Source of the DNA: Haloterrigena gelatinilytica
GTDB taxonomy: Archaea; Halobacteriota; Halobacteria; Halobacteriales; Natrialbaceae
Length of the DNA stretch: 64,000 nt
NCBI RefSeq assembly: GCF_013342145.1
Contig: NZ_JABUQZ010000001.1
Span: 744,001-808,000 of the forward strand
Direction: 5' to 3'
Both the position numbers and the translations under genes were made by a program. Positions 1-8,964 of this stretch are shown here, piece by piece. Under the pieces are notes generated by a model. The model was not told the origin of the DNA, made no database searches, and was given only the letters and a program-made list of their open reading frames with translations. The first letter of the stretch is position 1. Each line of letters starts with the position of its first letter.

Positions 1-210
1 AGCGGCGATACCGAACGCTGTCGGCGGCAACGCTGGGAGTACGGTCGAGCTCTCGCACCAAACCAAAGGGGGAGCGAGTGGGAAGGAAGGCTGGCGCGCG
101 GATGGGTGGAAGTGGGATGGGGAGCGTCCGGCAAGCGCGCCGGTTTCGACCACACACTCTGACGGCATAAAATCCCGTCAGACGGCCGAATGACGATAGT
201 CAGACCGGAA
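1..210. other. Window edge, no gene seen
   Basis: No open frame here has haloarchaeal protein character. The stretch lies downstream of the leftward methylase gene. A run rich in purines around 65-120 may be untranslated. Nothing else can be supported. Confidence 0.5.
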
Positions 211-1302
211 TTAGCTGTCGGTTTCGGGGCGGAAGACGAGGACGTTCTGGTGGACCATCGACGGGACGAACGAGAACGGATAGCCGTAGACGTGGAGGTC
301 CTTCGTCGGATCGTACCAGATCAGGTTCGCCGCGAGCGTTACCGGCGCGGTCGACTCGATCGCTCGCGCGAGGTCGGCGGAAAGGAACTCGTAGGACTGC
401 TCGCGGTACATGTCGCCGATGAAGACGACGAGGTGGCCGTCCGGCGCGACCGCGTCGGTAAAGCGCTCGAACTTCGCGGCCATGTCGTCGAGCCACTCCG
501 CCTTCGTTCCGGTTTCCGTCTCCGCGTCCGCTTCGGTCGCCGGCCCCTCGTCGGTCGGTGACTCCTCGCCGTCGCCGTCGCCCTCGTCGGGCACGGCGGC
601 CGCGTCGAACGCCCCCAGTTTGCTCTCTCGGGTCGCGCGCTCGTTGCGCGTCTGCTCGAGTTCGTCCATGTGCCAGTAGGGAACGTCGGTCAACAGGAGG
701 TCGACCGAGTCGTCCGGAACCTCCGCGATCAGGTCCGCGCAGTCGCCGTGGCGCATGTCCTGGTCGGCAAGCGGCGGCTCGCCGCGCTCGCGGCGCTCCT
801 CGTTTTCGCGCTCGAGGGCGGTCTCGTAGATTTCGACCCACCGGCGGTTCCGCTCGAAGCCGATGGCCTCGCGCAGCCCGGTTCCCTCGTGTTCGCAGAG
901 GCTCGCCCCGAGCAGCGTGCCGCCGACGCCGGCGAACGGATCGAGGACGGTGTCGCCGGTCTTGCTGAACCGGCCGATCAGCTCGGCACAGAGCCGCGGC
1001 GGTTTCTGGCCGCCGTGTTCGCTGCGCAGGTCGTGTTGGAGGGCCGGCGGGTACCCCTCGGCGATCACGGACTTCGTCGCGTACTTCCACTCCTTGCCGG
1101 TGAGGTCGTTGACTCGGTTGCGCTCGTCGTAGATCCCCCGCCCCTCGACGTAGCGCTGGTGATCGGCCAGCTCGTCGGTGTCGATCACTTCGCCGTCCTC
1201 GACCGGCAGCGACTCCTCGCGGGCCCGTTCGGCGTCGAACTCGCCGTCGTCGTCCGTGAACAGGCGGCTCTGGCGGTGCTGCTCCCGCTCGTCCTCTGCC
1301 AT
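211..1302 (-). CDS. DNA methylase (N-4/N-6 adenine/cytosine family)
   Basis: Likely an S-adenosylmethionine-dependent nucleic acid amino-methyltransferase. The SAM-binding motif DPFAGVGG lies at residues 121-128, preceded by a motif X-like segment (GGQKPPRLCAELIGRF), and the catalytic motif IV appears as TDVPYW near 205-210 in place of the usual DPPY/NPPY. The motif order X-I-IV resembles the gamma arrangement. Residues about 240-268 are an acidic low-complexity insert (EGDGDGEESPTDEG-like) where a target-recognition segment might be. Length is 363 aa. No restriction endonuclease is adjacent, so it is an orphan methylase in this window; an RNA substrate cannot be excluded. Start ATG at 1302 gives an acidic N-terminus typical of haloarchaea. 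Confidence 0.8.
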   Translation of the reverse strand: MAEDEREQHRQSRLFTDDDGEFDAERAREESLPVEDGEVIDTDELADHQRYVEGRGIYDERNRVNDLTGKEWKYATKSVIAEGYPPALQHDLRSEHGGQKPPRLCAELIGRFSKTGDTVLDPFAGVGGTLLGASLCEHEGTGLREAIGFERNRRWVEIYETALERENEERRERGEPPLADQDMRHGDCADLIAEVPDDSVDLLLTDVPYWHMDELEQTRNERATRESKLGAFDAAAVPDEGDGDGEESPTDEGPATEADAETETGTKAEWLDDMAAKFERFTDAVAPDGHLVVFIGDMYREQSYEFLSADLARAIESTAPVTLAANLIWYDPTKDLHVYGYPFSFVPSMVHQNVLVFRPETDS

Positions 1303-1378
1303 ATTCCTCGGTGGGAACCGCTGGATGATAAAAGCGCGTCTCTCTCCCGGGAGGAGGTGCCGACCCCGTCGACGGTCG

Positions 1379-1651
1379 TCAGCCGGTGTAGGAGCTCTCG
1401 CCGACGACTTCGAGCAACTCGCCGCGGCCGGTCGCCGACGAGTCGTCGAACTCGGTCACGCGGACCCGGACGCGTTTCTCGACGGTCTCCGGACCGGCCC
1501 CCTCGACGGTCAGGCGGGTATCGCCGACGTAGGCGCGGCCGTCGGTCCCGTTGGTTTCGGCGACGAAGACGCTGATCTCGTCGCCGGGTTCGAACGTCGG
1601 TTCGGAACTGCGGAACCGCCAGCCCTCGAGGTACTTGCTAAAGAGGCTCAT
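1379..1651 (-). CDS. Small TRAM-like beta-barrel protein
   Basis: A 90-aa soluble protein whose central part (FEPGDEISVFV to VRVRVTEFDDSSATGRGELLEV) looks like a TRAM/OB-type barrel: short alternating strands with Gly/Asp turns and the paired R-V-x-V-T-x-F strand seen in TRAM domains. TRAM proteins bind RNA in archaea, but this is only a resemblance. The start ATG at 1651 overlaps the TGA of the upstream antiporter gene by 4 nt (ATGA), so the two are almost certainly co-transcribed and translationally coupled. An open frame continues upstream in the same phase, but only inside the antiporter gene, so the internal ATG is preferred. Confidence 0.7.
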   Translation of the reverse strand: MSLFSKYLEGWRFRSSEPTFEPGDEISVFVAETNGTDGRAYVGDTRLTVEGAGPETVEKRVRVRVTEFDDSSATGRGELLEVVGESSYTG

Positions 1652-3219
1652 ACGCGAGCCACCTCCTCGCTCTCGCGGTCGGTCACGTACTCGCGGCCGA
1701 AGCCGGTGATCGCCGCGACGACGAACACCGCCACCAGCAGCCAGCCCTGGAAGACGTAGGGCACGACGTCGATCGGAGTGACGAGCATCGCCTGATCGAG
1801 CCACTCGTACTCACCGGGGAGCCCCTCCATCGCCTGGTAGCCGGCGAGGACGCCGCCGGACCACGGGAAGATGTACCCCAGCGCGGCGGTCTGGCCGTCC
1901 AGGATGTTCGCCCGGCGGTAGCCGTTCAAGTTGAACCGCTCGCCGATCTTCGAGATGTAGGGTCCGATCGCGACCTCCGCGGCCGTGTTGATCGTGATGA
2001 TCGCGTTGATCAGGGCCGCCGAGGCGACCATCGTGAGTTCGGCGTTGCGGACGTTCGTCGCGAGGTTCTCGAGCGACCAGCCGAGGATCGCCTGGAACGC
2101 GCCGCCCCGGATCATGATCTGGGCGGCCGCGATGATCAGCAAGACGAGAATCGAGAGTTCGAAGAAGCCGGCCGCGCCCTGCATGACGCTGCCGGAGACG
2201 CCGACCGCGTCCGGATCGTCGACGATCTCGAGGATCGGCAGATCCGCGAGCGGGGCCGCCAGCGGGGCGTCCTCCGGCGCGGAGAACGTGACGATATCGC
2301 CGATGCCCGACAGCCCGAGCACGAGGTTGAACGCGATGGCGACGACGATCCCCCACGAGATCGCCTCGACGATGTGTCGACCGGCGATCGCCGCGCCGAT
2401 CACGATCCCCATGGAGACGAGGTGGACGAGTCCGATCGGATCGCTCGCCTCGGCGAGGAGGTCGGCGGCGGCCGCGCCGGTCTCGACGCCGCCCATCGTC
2501 TGTCCCGCGACGACGTAGCCGACGAACGTTAGCGTGGCGGCGATGATGACGTACTTGAACCGCGAGGCGACGACGCCGCCGATGTCTGAGTCCTGCGTGA
2601 CGGCGCTGACGATCGTCGTGTCGCTGACGGGCGCGAGGTTGTCGCCGAAGATCGCACCGGACAGGATCGCGGCGAACGTGAGGACCGGACTCGCTCCCAG
2701 CAGGAGCCCGGTGGGGAAGAACAGCGTGACGAACGCGACGGCCGCGCCGTATCCCGTCCCGATGCCCGTCGTGAACAGCGCCGCGAGGACGAACGTGACG
2801 GCCGGGAACAGCGCCGCGCCGACGCCGGCCAGATCGGCGAGCCAGACGAGGCCGCCGACGAAGCCGCCGTCCTGTAACAGCTGCGCGAAGATGCCGGCCC
2901 AGATCCAGGCCACGATGGCCGTCACCGCGACCGGCTGGGTCATCCCCTCGAAGATCGTGTTGGCGTAGGACGCCCAGTCCCCGCGGACGAAGAACATCCC
3001 GACGACGAGTCCGAGCAGCATCCCGACGATCAGCCCGCCCGTATCCGAGATGCGCCACAGCGCCGTCTGGACGATCGCCCAGACGATGAAGACGGCGATC
3101 GGAAGCGCGCTCATGCCCCGCCCGCCGTAGAAAGTTATCCGCGGCTCTTCGTCGCCCGTTCCCTCGACGAACGCGTCCGTCGGGTCGCCGTCCGGTGGAC
3201 CGTCACTACCGCCACTCAT
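1648..3219 (-). CDS. nhaC: NhaC-family Na+/H+ antiporter
   Basis: A 523-aa polytopic membrane protein with about 11-12 hydrophobic segments, expected to exchange Na+ for H+ across the cytoplasmic membrane. Family features seen are the GDNLAPVSDTT segment (about residue 190) and the conserved TTGIGTGYGAA loop. The second half has AEVAIGPYISKIGERF and YIFPWSGG, as in NhaC C-terminal repeats. A 35-residue acidic cytoplasmic N-terminus precedes the first helix. It is the first gene of a two-gene operon with the TRAM-like protein. Salt-in haloarchaea carry several such antiporters for Na+ and pH balance, so the role fits. The substrate could also be a carboxylate, as for some NhaC/ArsB-like members. 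Confidence 0.88.
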   Translation of the reverse strand: MSGGSDGPPDGDPTDAFVEGTGDEEPRITFYGGRGMSALPIAVFIVWAIVQTALWRISDTGGLIVGMLLGLVVGMFFVRGDWASYANTIFEGMTQPVAVTAIVAWIWAGIFAQLLQDGGFVGGLVWLADLAGVGAALFPAVTFVLAALFTTGIGTGYGAAVAFVTLFFPTGLLLGASPVLTFAAILSGAIFGDNLAPVSDTTIVSAVTQDSDIGGVVASRFKYVIIAATLTFVGYVVAGQTMGGVETGAAAADLLAEASDPIGLVHLVSMGIVIGAAIAGRHIVEAISWGIVVAIAFNLVLGLSGIGDIVTFSAPEDAPLAAPLADLPILEIVDDPDAVGVSGSVMQGAAGFFELSILVLLIIAAAQIMIRGGAFQAILGWSLENLATNVRNAELTMVASAALINAIITINTAAEVAIGPYISKIGERFNLNGYRRANILDGQTAALGYIFPWSGGVLAGYQAMEGLPGEYEWLDQAMLVTPIDVVPYVFQGWLLVAVFVVAAITGFGREYVTDRESEEVARV

Positions 3220-3403
3220 CGAAAGTCACGATACGGTCTAATCCAACGATAGCTGAAAAGTCTTACTACGGAACCGGTGAACGGACCGAATACGACGGAT
3301 TTCCCGAATAACCGCGACGGGCGGCGACGCGCTCGTCGACGGTCCGCCGCGGTAACACCGGTGTTAGCGGGAGTCTTTGAGCATCGAGCCCCTTCCGTCG
3401 ACC

Positions 3404-4411
3404 ATGAACATGCTCGTCGACGGCGAGTGGCGAACGGACGCCTACGAGACCACCAACGAGGAGGGCGCGTTCGAGCGCCAGAAGACGACGTTCCGCGACC
3501 GGGTCCGCGACGACCCAGATGCCCGCTTTCAGCCCGAGGCGGACCGCTACCACCTCTACGTCTCCTCCGCCTGTCCCTGGGCCCACCGGACGCTCGTGAC
3601 CCGGGCGCTGAAGGGACTCGAGGACGCCATCTCGGTCTCGGTCGTCGACCCGTATCGCGACGACGACGGCTGGCAGTTCACGCCCGAGAAGGAGGGCTGT
3701 ACGCCGGATCACGTCCACGGCGCCGACTACCTCCGAGAGCTGTACGTGGAGGCCGATCCGGACGCGACCTGTCGCGTGACGGTGCCGGTGCTGTGGGACA
3801 CAGAGGAGGACACCATCGTCAACAACGAGTCCGAAGAGATCATGCGGATGCTCGACACCGAGTTCGACGACTACGCGAACCGGGACGTCGACCTCTACCC
3901 CGAGGGGTACCGCGACGAGGTCGACCGGATCATCGACGAGATCTACGAGCCGATCAACAACGGCGTCTACCGTGCCGGCTTCGCGACCAGACAGGAACCC
4001 TACGACGAGGCCGTCGACGACCTCTTCTCGGCGCTCGATCACTGGGACGAGGTGCTGGCAGACCAGCGCTACCTCGCCGGCGACCGGCTGACCGAGGCCG
4101 ACGTCGCGATGTTCACGACGCTGGTTCGGTTCGACAACGTCTACCACACGCACTTCATGTGTAACGTCCAGTACATCCGCGAGTACGAGAATCTCTGGCC
4201 GTACCTGCGCGATCTGTATCAGACGGACGATGTCGCGGAGACGGTGAACATGGACCACATCAAGGAACACTACTACACGACCCATCCCGACGTGAATCCC
4301 CACCGAATCGTCGCTCGAGGCCCCGATCTGGACTTCGAGGCGCCCCACGACCGGGACGAACTGCCGGGTAGTACGCCGGCGGATCTGACCGCGGCCAGCG
4401 CCGACGACTAA
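3404..4411 (+). CDS. Xi-class glutathione S-transferase-like reductase (ECM4/YqjG type)
   Basis: A 335-aa protein with the thioredoxin-fold motif SSACPWAHRT (Cys near residue 56) that defines glutathionyl-hydroquinone reductases, followed by a helical GST C-domain containing LAGDRLTEADVAMFTTLVRFDNVYHTHF. The family reduces S-glutathionylated quinols with the active-site Cys. Haloarchaea are known to make gamma-glutamylcysteine instead of glutathione, so the thiol partner here is probably that (inference). The start is placed at ATG 3404 (MNMLVDGEW); a TTG 27 nt upstream in frame is less likely. It is divergent from nhaC. Confidence 0.85.
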   Translation: MNMLVDGEWRTDAYETTNEEGAFERQKTTFRDRVRDDPDARFQPEADRYHLYVSSACPWAHRTLVTRALKGLEDAISVSVVDPYRDDDGWQFTPEKEGCTPDHVHGADYLRELYVEADPDATCRVTVPVLWDTEEDTIVNNESEEIMRMLDTEFDDYANRDVDLYPEGYRDEVDRIIDEIYEPINNGVYRAGFATRQEPYDEAVDDLFSALDHWDEVLADQRYLAGDRLTEADVAMFTTLVRFDNVYHTHFMCNVQYIREYENLWPYLRDLYQTDDVAETVNMDHIKEHYYTTHPDVNPHRIVARGPDLDFEAPHDRDELPGSTPADLTAASADD

Positions 4412-4493
4412 CCGCCCGAAACGCAGCGGACCGCTCGCATACGCGTTCTACCACACGATTCTTCTTCGGTCCCTATCGGGACGCTCGAGCGGT

Positions 4494-4715
4494 TTACGAC
4501 CCGCTCGGCGGCTTGCCCGACTCGCGGCGCCACGATTCGAAACTGTGCTCGAACTCGTCGGGCGCGAAGAACGCCCGCCAGACGAGATACGCCGGGATCA
4601 GCACCGGCAACAACGGGATCATGACGATCACGAGGATAGCCGCCATCACGTACCCGAACAGCGACATCTGCAGGTTCGGGCCCATCCCCGTGGAATCGGC
4701 GACGTCTGTGGCCAT
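4494..4715 (-). CDS. Small two-helix membrane protein
   Basis: A 73-aa protein with one long hydrophobic stretch (SLFGYVMAAILVIVMIPLL and on to YLVWRAFF), which can form one long or two short membrane segments, followed by an amphipathic charged tail rich in E, S and R. It resembles the many short haloarchaeal membrane proteins of unknown function. It sits convergent to the GST gene and upstream in the same direction as the SDR gene, with its own short upstream region. No function can be assigned. Confidence 0.65.
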   Translation of the reverse strand: MATDVADSTGMGPNLQMSLFGYVMAAILVIVMIPLLPVLIPAYLVWRAFFAPDEFEHSFESWRRESGKPPSGS

Positions 4716-4822
4716 ACATCAGGGTAGGAACCTGTCGCTAATCGGTCTTACGGTCCCGCGACGGACGATCGTCGCTCCGTCCCCGAACGCGCCGTCGATA
4801 GCGCGAACTCGAGCTCGACGAC

Positions 4823-5593
4823 CTACTCGCCACCCAAGACGTCGGCCGAGTCGTCCCGCGGCCGATACCCCAGCTCGAGCATCGTCTCCGACAGCGAGAG
4901 GAACCGCTCCGAGTTGTCGGAGATGCCGTGGGCGGTCAGCGGCGTCGACTCGAGGGCCGTCGTCGCGGCCGCGCGAATCACCTGTTGGCAGTCGTCGGGG
5001 CTGAGCCACATCGCGCGGGCGTACCGCTCGCCGGCGCCGTCGCGGTCGGCGACTTCCTCCTCGAGTTCGTCCTCCGAGAGCAGCCAGCCGATCCGCAGGT
5101 TGACCACGTCGAGGCCGTGGCGGTTGGCGTAGTAGTGACCCATCGCCTCGCCGAAGACCTTGGTGACGCCGTAGTAGGTGTCGGGATCCATCTCGTCGTC
5201 CGGCCGGACGATGTCGGGCTTGCCGATCGTCGACTCCGGACGAATGGGCGAGACGACGTTCCGCATGTTGACCGCGTGGTTCGAACTCGCGAAGACCACC
5301 CGCTCGAGGTCGTTCTCCGCGGCGGCCTCGAAGGCGTTGTAGACGCCGTCGACGTTCGGCCCTCGCACCTCGTCCCACTCGGCTCGCGGACTCGGATTCG
5401 CCGCCAGATGGATCAGGACGTCCTGGCCCTCGAGGGCGTCGACGAACTCGTCGCGGTTCGCGATCTCGAGGGTCTCGGTGTCTAAATCCTCGCTCTCGCT
5501 GTGAGAGAAGAGCGCGAGCGTCTCGTCGTCGAACGCCTCGATAGACTGCCTGCCGACCCGCCCCGATGCGCCCGTGATGGCGATCTCGGTCAT
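4823..5593 (-). CDS. NAD-dependent extended SDR (epimerase/sugar dehydrogenase type)
   Basis: A 256-aa Rossmann oxidoreductase. The N-terminal dinucleotide motif is TGASGRVG (residues 7-14), the LIHLAANPSP segment follows strand 4, and the catalytic set is SSNHAV plus YYGVTK (Tyr-x3-Lys). The pattern VVFASSNHAV and the overall size match the uronate dehydrogenase group; the archaeal NAD-dependent glucose-6-phosphate dehydrogenase (Azf) of Haloferax belongs to the same branch, so the substrate is probably an aldose, uronate or sugar phosphate. Which one cannot be decided here. It stands alone between two short intergenic regions. Confidence 0.8.
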   Translation of the reverse strand: MTEIAITGASGRVGRQSIEAFDDETLALFSHSESEDLDTETLEIANRDEFVDALEGQDVLIHLAANPSPRAEWDEVRGPNVDGVYNAFEAAAENDLERVVFASSNHAVNMRNVVSPIRPESTIGKPDIVRPDDEMDPDTYYGVTKVFGEAMGHYYANRHGLDVVNLRIGWLLSEDELEEEVADRDGAGERYARAMWLSPDDCQQVIRAAATTALESTPLTAHGISDNSERFLSLSETMLELGYRPRDDSADVLGGE

Positions 5594-5791
5594 AGTCGAC
5601 GGACACCGAGTGCGGGGAAATAGTCCCGGCTTGAAAGCCCCGCCGGGCTCTAGACTCGAGCTCGGACACCCCGTTCAGCCCCAGCGAAAGCCCCGATCCG
5701 TCGGCGCTTACGCCGACGGGCCGCCCCTTTCAGTCCCGCTCGATGGTTGATCGACCGGTCGGCCGAAACAGGTCGGGGGCGAAACCACTGA

Positions 5792-6805
5792 CTACGGCTC
5801 GACGACGAGTTTGCCGACGCTATCCCGATCCTGCATCGTCGCGAACGCCTCACCGGTCGCCTCGAGCGGGAACGTCTCGTCGATCACCGGTGAGAGGTCG
5901 CCGTCGGCGGTCAGTTCGACGAGGCGGCGCAGATCGTCCTGCGTCCCCATCGTGGAGCCGACGACGCGCTTGTGACCGAGGAAGAGGTCCGGAACGTCGA
6001 TCGTCGACTCGCCGCCGGCCGTGCGGCCGCAGACGACCATCGTCCCGCCGCGGCGCATGACCTCCTGACCGAGCCGGGTGTACTCGCCGCCGAGGTGGTT
6101 GATCACCGCGTCGGGAGTACCGATCGCCTCGACCGCCTCGCGGATCGCGTCGGGCTCGGTCGCCCGGATCGCGTGATCGAGCCCCAGTTCGGCGACGCGC
6201 TCGAGTTTCGACGCCGACGAGGAGGTTCCGATCGTCCGGGCGCCGAGGATGTCGGCGAGCTGGACGGCGGCGACGCCGACGCCGCCGGTCGCGCCGGGAA
6301 CGAAGACGAGGTCGCCCGGCCCGACGTCGGCTCGCCGGAGCATGTGGAACGCGGTCATGTAGGCGGTCGGAATCGCCGCGGCGGTCGTCGCGCTCACGCC
6401 GTCGGGAAGCGCGACGAGCCGATCGGCCTCGACGCGGGCCGTCTCCGCGAGCCCGCCGTGGTACAGCGAGAACCGTTCGCAGCGGTTCTCCGGCCCCTCG
6501 CGGCAGAACCGACAGGACCCGCAGGTCTGATTCGGACAGAGGACGACCCTGTCGCCCGGCGCGACGTCGTCGACGTCGTCGCCGACCGCGCCGACGACGC
6601 CGGCGACGTCCAGCCCCGTCACGAACGGGAGGTCGTCGTCGTCGACCATCGCCGAATCGCCCTCGAGGATCCACAGATCGTGGCGGTTGATCGCACAGGC
6701 GTCGACGTCGACCGCGGCCTCGCCGGGGCCGGGATCGGGCTCGTCTCGCTCGATCACGCTCACTCCCTCGGGACCGATCAGATCGGTGAAGGCTGCGGCT
6801 CGCAT
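5792..6805 (-). CDS. Zinc-type MDR alcohol dehydrogenase/quinone reductase-like protein
   Basis: A 337-aa medium-chain dehydrogenase. The four-cysteine structural zinc loop is intact (CPNQTCGSCRFC then a Cys seven residues later, about residues 89-107). The GHE motif that normally carries a catalytic zinc ligand reads GLDVAG, so the catalytic metal site is altered. The nucleotide-binding motif GATGGVGVAAVQLA lies near residue 168. The protein is expected to use NAD(P)H on an aldehyde, alcohol or enone; the real substrate is unknown. Its final GKLVVEP is typical of quinone-reductase relatives. It is divergent from nothing close and lies downstream of the HD-domain gene on the same strand. Confidence 0.85.
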   Translation of the reverse strand: MRAAAFTDLIGPEGVSVIERDEPDPGPGEAAVDVDACAINRHDLWILEGDSAMVDDDDLPFVTGLDVAGVVGAVGDDVDDVAPGDRVVLCPNQTCGSCRFCREGPENRCERFSLYHGGLAETARVEADRLVALPDGVSATTAAAIPTAYMTAFHMLRRADVGPGDLVFVPGATGGVGVAAVQLADILGARTIGTSSSASKLERVAELGLDHAIRATEPDAIREAVEAIGTPDAVINHLGGEYTRLGQEVMRRGGTMVVCGRTAGGESTIDVPDLFLGHKRVVGSTMGTQDDLRRLVELTADGDLSPVIDETFPLEATGEAFATMQDRDSVGKLVVEP

Positions 6806-6924
6806 CGGGCGAGGAATCGGCCTCGAGTCCGTTCAACCCACCGGTCCCGGCGGTTTGGGTCCTGGTCCTCGACTCGGGACGGATACACGTGCGGCGGCGG
6901 CCTCGAACCCGTCGTCGATTCGGC

Positions 6925-8157
6925 TCAGTCGACGAACTGATCCAGCGTCGCGTCGAGGCCGTTCCGAACTTCGCTGACCAGCGCGCCCTCGATGTCGAGT
7001 CCGAGGACGTCGACGGCCGCCCGCCCGACTCGCTCGCGCATCTCGGGGGGCGAGTAGACGCCGAGTCGCCACTGGGAGTACTGGGCCGCGCGCAGCGCCT
7101 CGACCAGCGGCGATTGTTGGCCCAGCCGGCGGATATCGCCGTTGACGACCACCCTCGAGGTCGACTCCTTCATCGACGGTCGGCTCTGGACGTCGACGAT
7201 GACGCACTCGGGATCGACCGCGGCGTCGTCGGCGATCTCCCGCTCGAACTCGCGGACCGCCTCGTGGTCGGCCTCGATGATTCCGCCCGGCACGTCGTCG
7301 ATCTCGGCCCACACCGCTCGCTTGTACAGATCCCGCTGGTCCAGCCGGCGCGAGAACGTCTCCGTCGCCGAACACGAGCGCAGGGCGGCGATCAGGTCGT
7401 GGTCGTCCATCCGTTGGAGCGTCGCCGCGTCGACGTCCGTTTCGGGAGCGTCGAGCAGGCGCTCGGCGGCCCGCCGGAGCATCGCCTTGCTGATCCGGGC
7501 GACGCTGTGGCTGTAGACGGCGGGGTTCATCAGCGCCCGCGCGACCAGCAGGCTCTCGGCGGTCTGGACGTTCCCCTCGTCCAGGACGAGTTCGCCGTCC
7601 GTAAACGTCAGTTCGCGGACGAGCCGGCCGTGGTCGATCGTTCCGTAGGGGACGCCCGTGTGGTGGGCGTCCCGCACGAGGTAATCCATCCGGTCGACGT
7701 CGAGTTCGCCCGAGACCAGCTGGCCGAATCGTCCTTCGCCGGCGATCAGGTCGGCGATCCTGTCGGGCGCCAGATCGTGGTCGCGAAGCACCGAGCCGAT
7801 CTCGCCGTTGGTCAGCAGATCGTGCACGTCGTCGTGGTACCGGCCCGTTCGCCGGTGGGTCAGCGGCTCCAGGTTGTGGCTGAACGGGCCGTGGCCGATG
7901 TCGTGGAGGATCGCGGCGGCGTGGACGCGCTCGGCCTGTCGCCCGTCGACGTTGAGGTGCTCCAGCGCCTCGCAGGCGAGGTGGTAGACGCCGAGGCTGT
8001 GTTCGAAGCGCGTGTGATTCGCGGAGGGATAGACGAGGGAGACGGTCCCGAGTTGGCGGATCCGGCGGAGTCGCTGGAGTTCGGGCGTATCGAGGAGATC
8101 ACGCGCGACTCCGTCGATTCGGATGTGGTCGTGGACGCTGTCCTTGATGGTCGTCAC
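6925..8157 (-). CDS. HD-domain phosphohydrolase (SAMHD1/dNTPase-like)
   Basis: A 410-aa protein with the metal-binding HD signature arranged as in dNTP triphosphohydrolases: FEHSLGVYHL, then AAILHDIGHGPFSHNLE (residues about 55-100), and a later Asp in DYLVRDAHHTGV. Such enzymes hydrolyse dNTPs or other phosphate esters, and many are nucleotide-regulated. The substrate is not known here. The start is taken as GTG 8157 (VTTIKDSVHDH) because a TATA-like TTATAA at 8203-8208 would place the transcript start near 8179, just inside the longer ATG at 8184. With ATG 8184 the protein would be nine residues longer. Confidence 0.82.
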   Translation of the reverse strand: MTTIKDSVHDHIRIDGVARDLLDTPELQRLRRIRQLGTVSLVYPSANHTRFEHSLGVYHLACEALEHLNVDGRQAERVHAAAILHDIGHGPFSHNLEPLTHRRTGRYHDDVHDLLTNGEIGSVLRDHDLAPDRIADLIAGEGRFGQLVSGELDVDRMDYLVRDAHHTGVPYGTIDHGRLVRELTFTDGELVLDEGNVQTAESLLVARALMNPAVYSHSVARISKAMLRRAAERLLDAPETDVDAATLQRMDDHDLIAALRSCSATETFSRRLDQRDLYKRAVWAEIDDVPGGIIEADHEAVREFEREIADDAAVDPECVIVDVQSRPSMKESTSRVVVNGDIRRLGQQSPLVEALRAAQYSQWRLGVYSPPEMRERVGRAAVDVLGLDIEGALVSEVRNGLDATLDQFVD

Positions 8158-8202
8158 ACCCTTCCGTTCGGTCCGATTACACAAAAACCGTCGTTCGAAG
8201 CG

Positions 8203-8208
8203 TTATAA
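8203..8208. promoter_or_regulatory. Shared bidirectional TATA-like element
   Basis: TTATAA is a perfect palindrome in the divergent region. It is positioned to serve the leftward HD gene (about 22 nt leader to GTG 8157) and the rightward small gene at 8265 (about 32 nt leader). This is inferred from spacing only. Confidence 0.4.
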
Positions 8209-8264
8209 GGAGCCGTCACCTGATGCGGGGGTACTTACCCGCGTGGCCGTAGTTTCCCCGCTAC

Positions 8265-8513
8265 ATGACCGAACTCACCGTTCCGCGCGACGCCGATCAG
8301 GAGCGCGCCGCGGAGCTCGTCCGAGACCACGTGACGGTCGGCGACGTCGTCCAAGTCTGGGAGCGCGACCGAACCGGCGGCGACGATCCCGAGGTCGTCG
8401 GCGAGGTGACGGGTATCGAACCGGGCTACCTCGAGCTCGACGGCCAACCGCCCGGCGAGGGGAGCGTCCGCTACGACCGAATCGGGACGGTAACCCGGGT
8501 CGAGCCAGCGTGA
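8265..8513 (+). CDS. Small acidic protein of unknown function
   Basis: An 82-aa, very acidic protein with a predicted small beta-rich core (VGDVVQVWERD, EVVGEVTGIEPGYLELDG, VRYDRIGTVTRVE), like an OB or SH3-like barrel. I do not recognise the family. It is divergent from the HD gene and followed by a gene-free region of more than 500 nt. Its strongly acidic composition and haloarchaeal codon use support a real gene. Confidence 0.65.
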   Translation: MTELTVPRDADQERAAELVRDHVTVGDVVQVWERDRTGGDDPEVVGEVTGIEPGYLELDGQPPGEGSVRYDRIGTVTRVEPA

Positions 8514-8841
8514 TATCCGCCTCGCCCTGACGGCGAGGTGTTCAGTGTGGAACCGTAGGCGACTCCGCGTCCGACTCGTTTGTCCAGACGAGACGCGCGG
8601 TGGTCCTCAGCGACGCGTTCATTCTTCGCGACTTCCGCGCCCGTTCGCCCGCGCTCTACACTTCACGCTTCGAATCTCGTCTGCTGTGTCGCTCGGCGCT
8701 GAGACCGCTCCCACCCGATTGATAAGGACAATATTAAAATAGTAGTTTTTATTAACATAGTCTTTCGAGTTCACAACCAGATGCATCCGAATCGGATCCG
8801 TGTTCACGAGACGACGAATCGAGAATTCGACCAAAGTGTTC
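8514..8841. other. AT-rich intergenic stretch upstream of the ABC operon
   Basis: No gene is supported. The part from about 8722 to 8850 is far richer in A+T than the neighbourhood (for example ATATTAAAATAGTAG and TTTTTATTAAC) and probably holds promoter and regulator sites for the operon that begins at 9081. Confidence 0.5.
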
Positions 8842-8849
8842 AATATAAT
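8842..8849 (+). promoter_or_regulatory. Probable TATA box of the ABC transporter operon
   Basis: The AATATAAT segment is the best TATA-like sequence before the operon. A transcript from it would start near 8875 and have a leader of about 200 nt before ATG 9081. Confidence 0.45.
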
Positions 8850-8858
8850 CAGGTGAAG

Positions 8859-8872
8859 TTTAGTTAACTAAA
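8859..8872. promoter_or_regulatory. Perfect 14-bp palindrome, operator-like
   Basis: TTTAGTTAACTAAA is a perfect palindrome placed between the TATA-like box and the predicted transcript start, which is where a repressor would block initiation. The half-sites TTAG and CTAA spaced by four bases resemble sites of DtxR/MntR-type metal regulators in general form. The regulator is not identified. Confidence 0.5.
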
Positions 8873-8964
8873 GTGGATTTGATCACCGTGTCAATCGACG
8901 CAGCGCGACTCGAGGAAGCCAACGCGACGCGGCGGTCGCGACGAGAGACGGCTCCGTCGTGTCC

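Noticed and set aside
211-1302. Restriction-modification system
   Set aside because: Only the methylase is present. No endonuclease or specificity gene adjoins it within the window.
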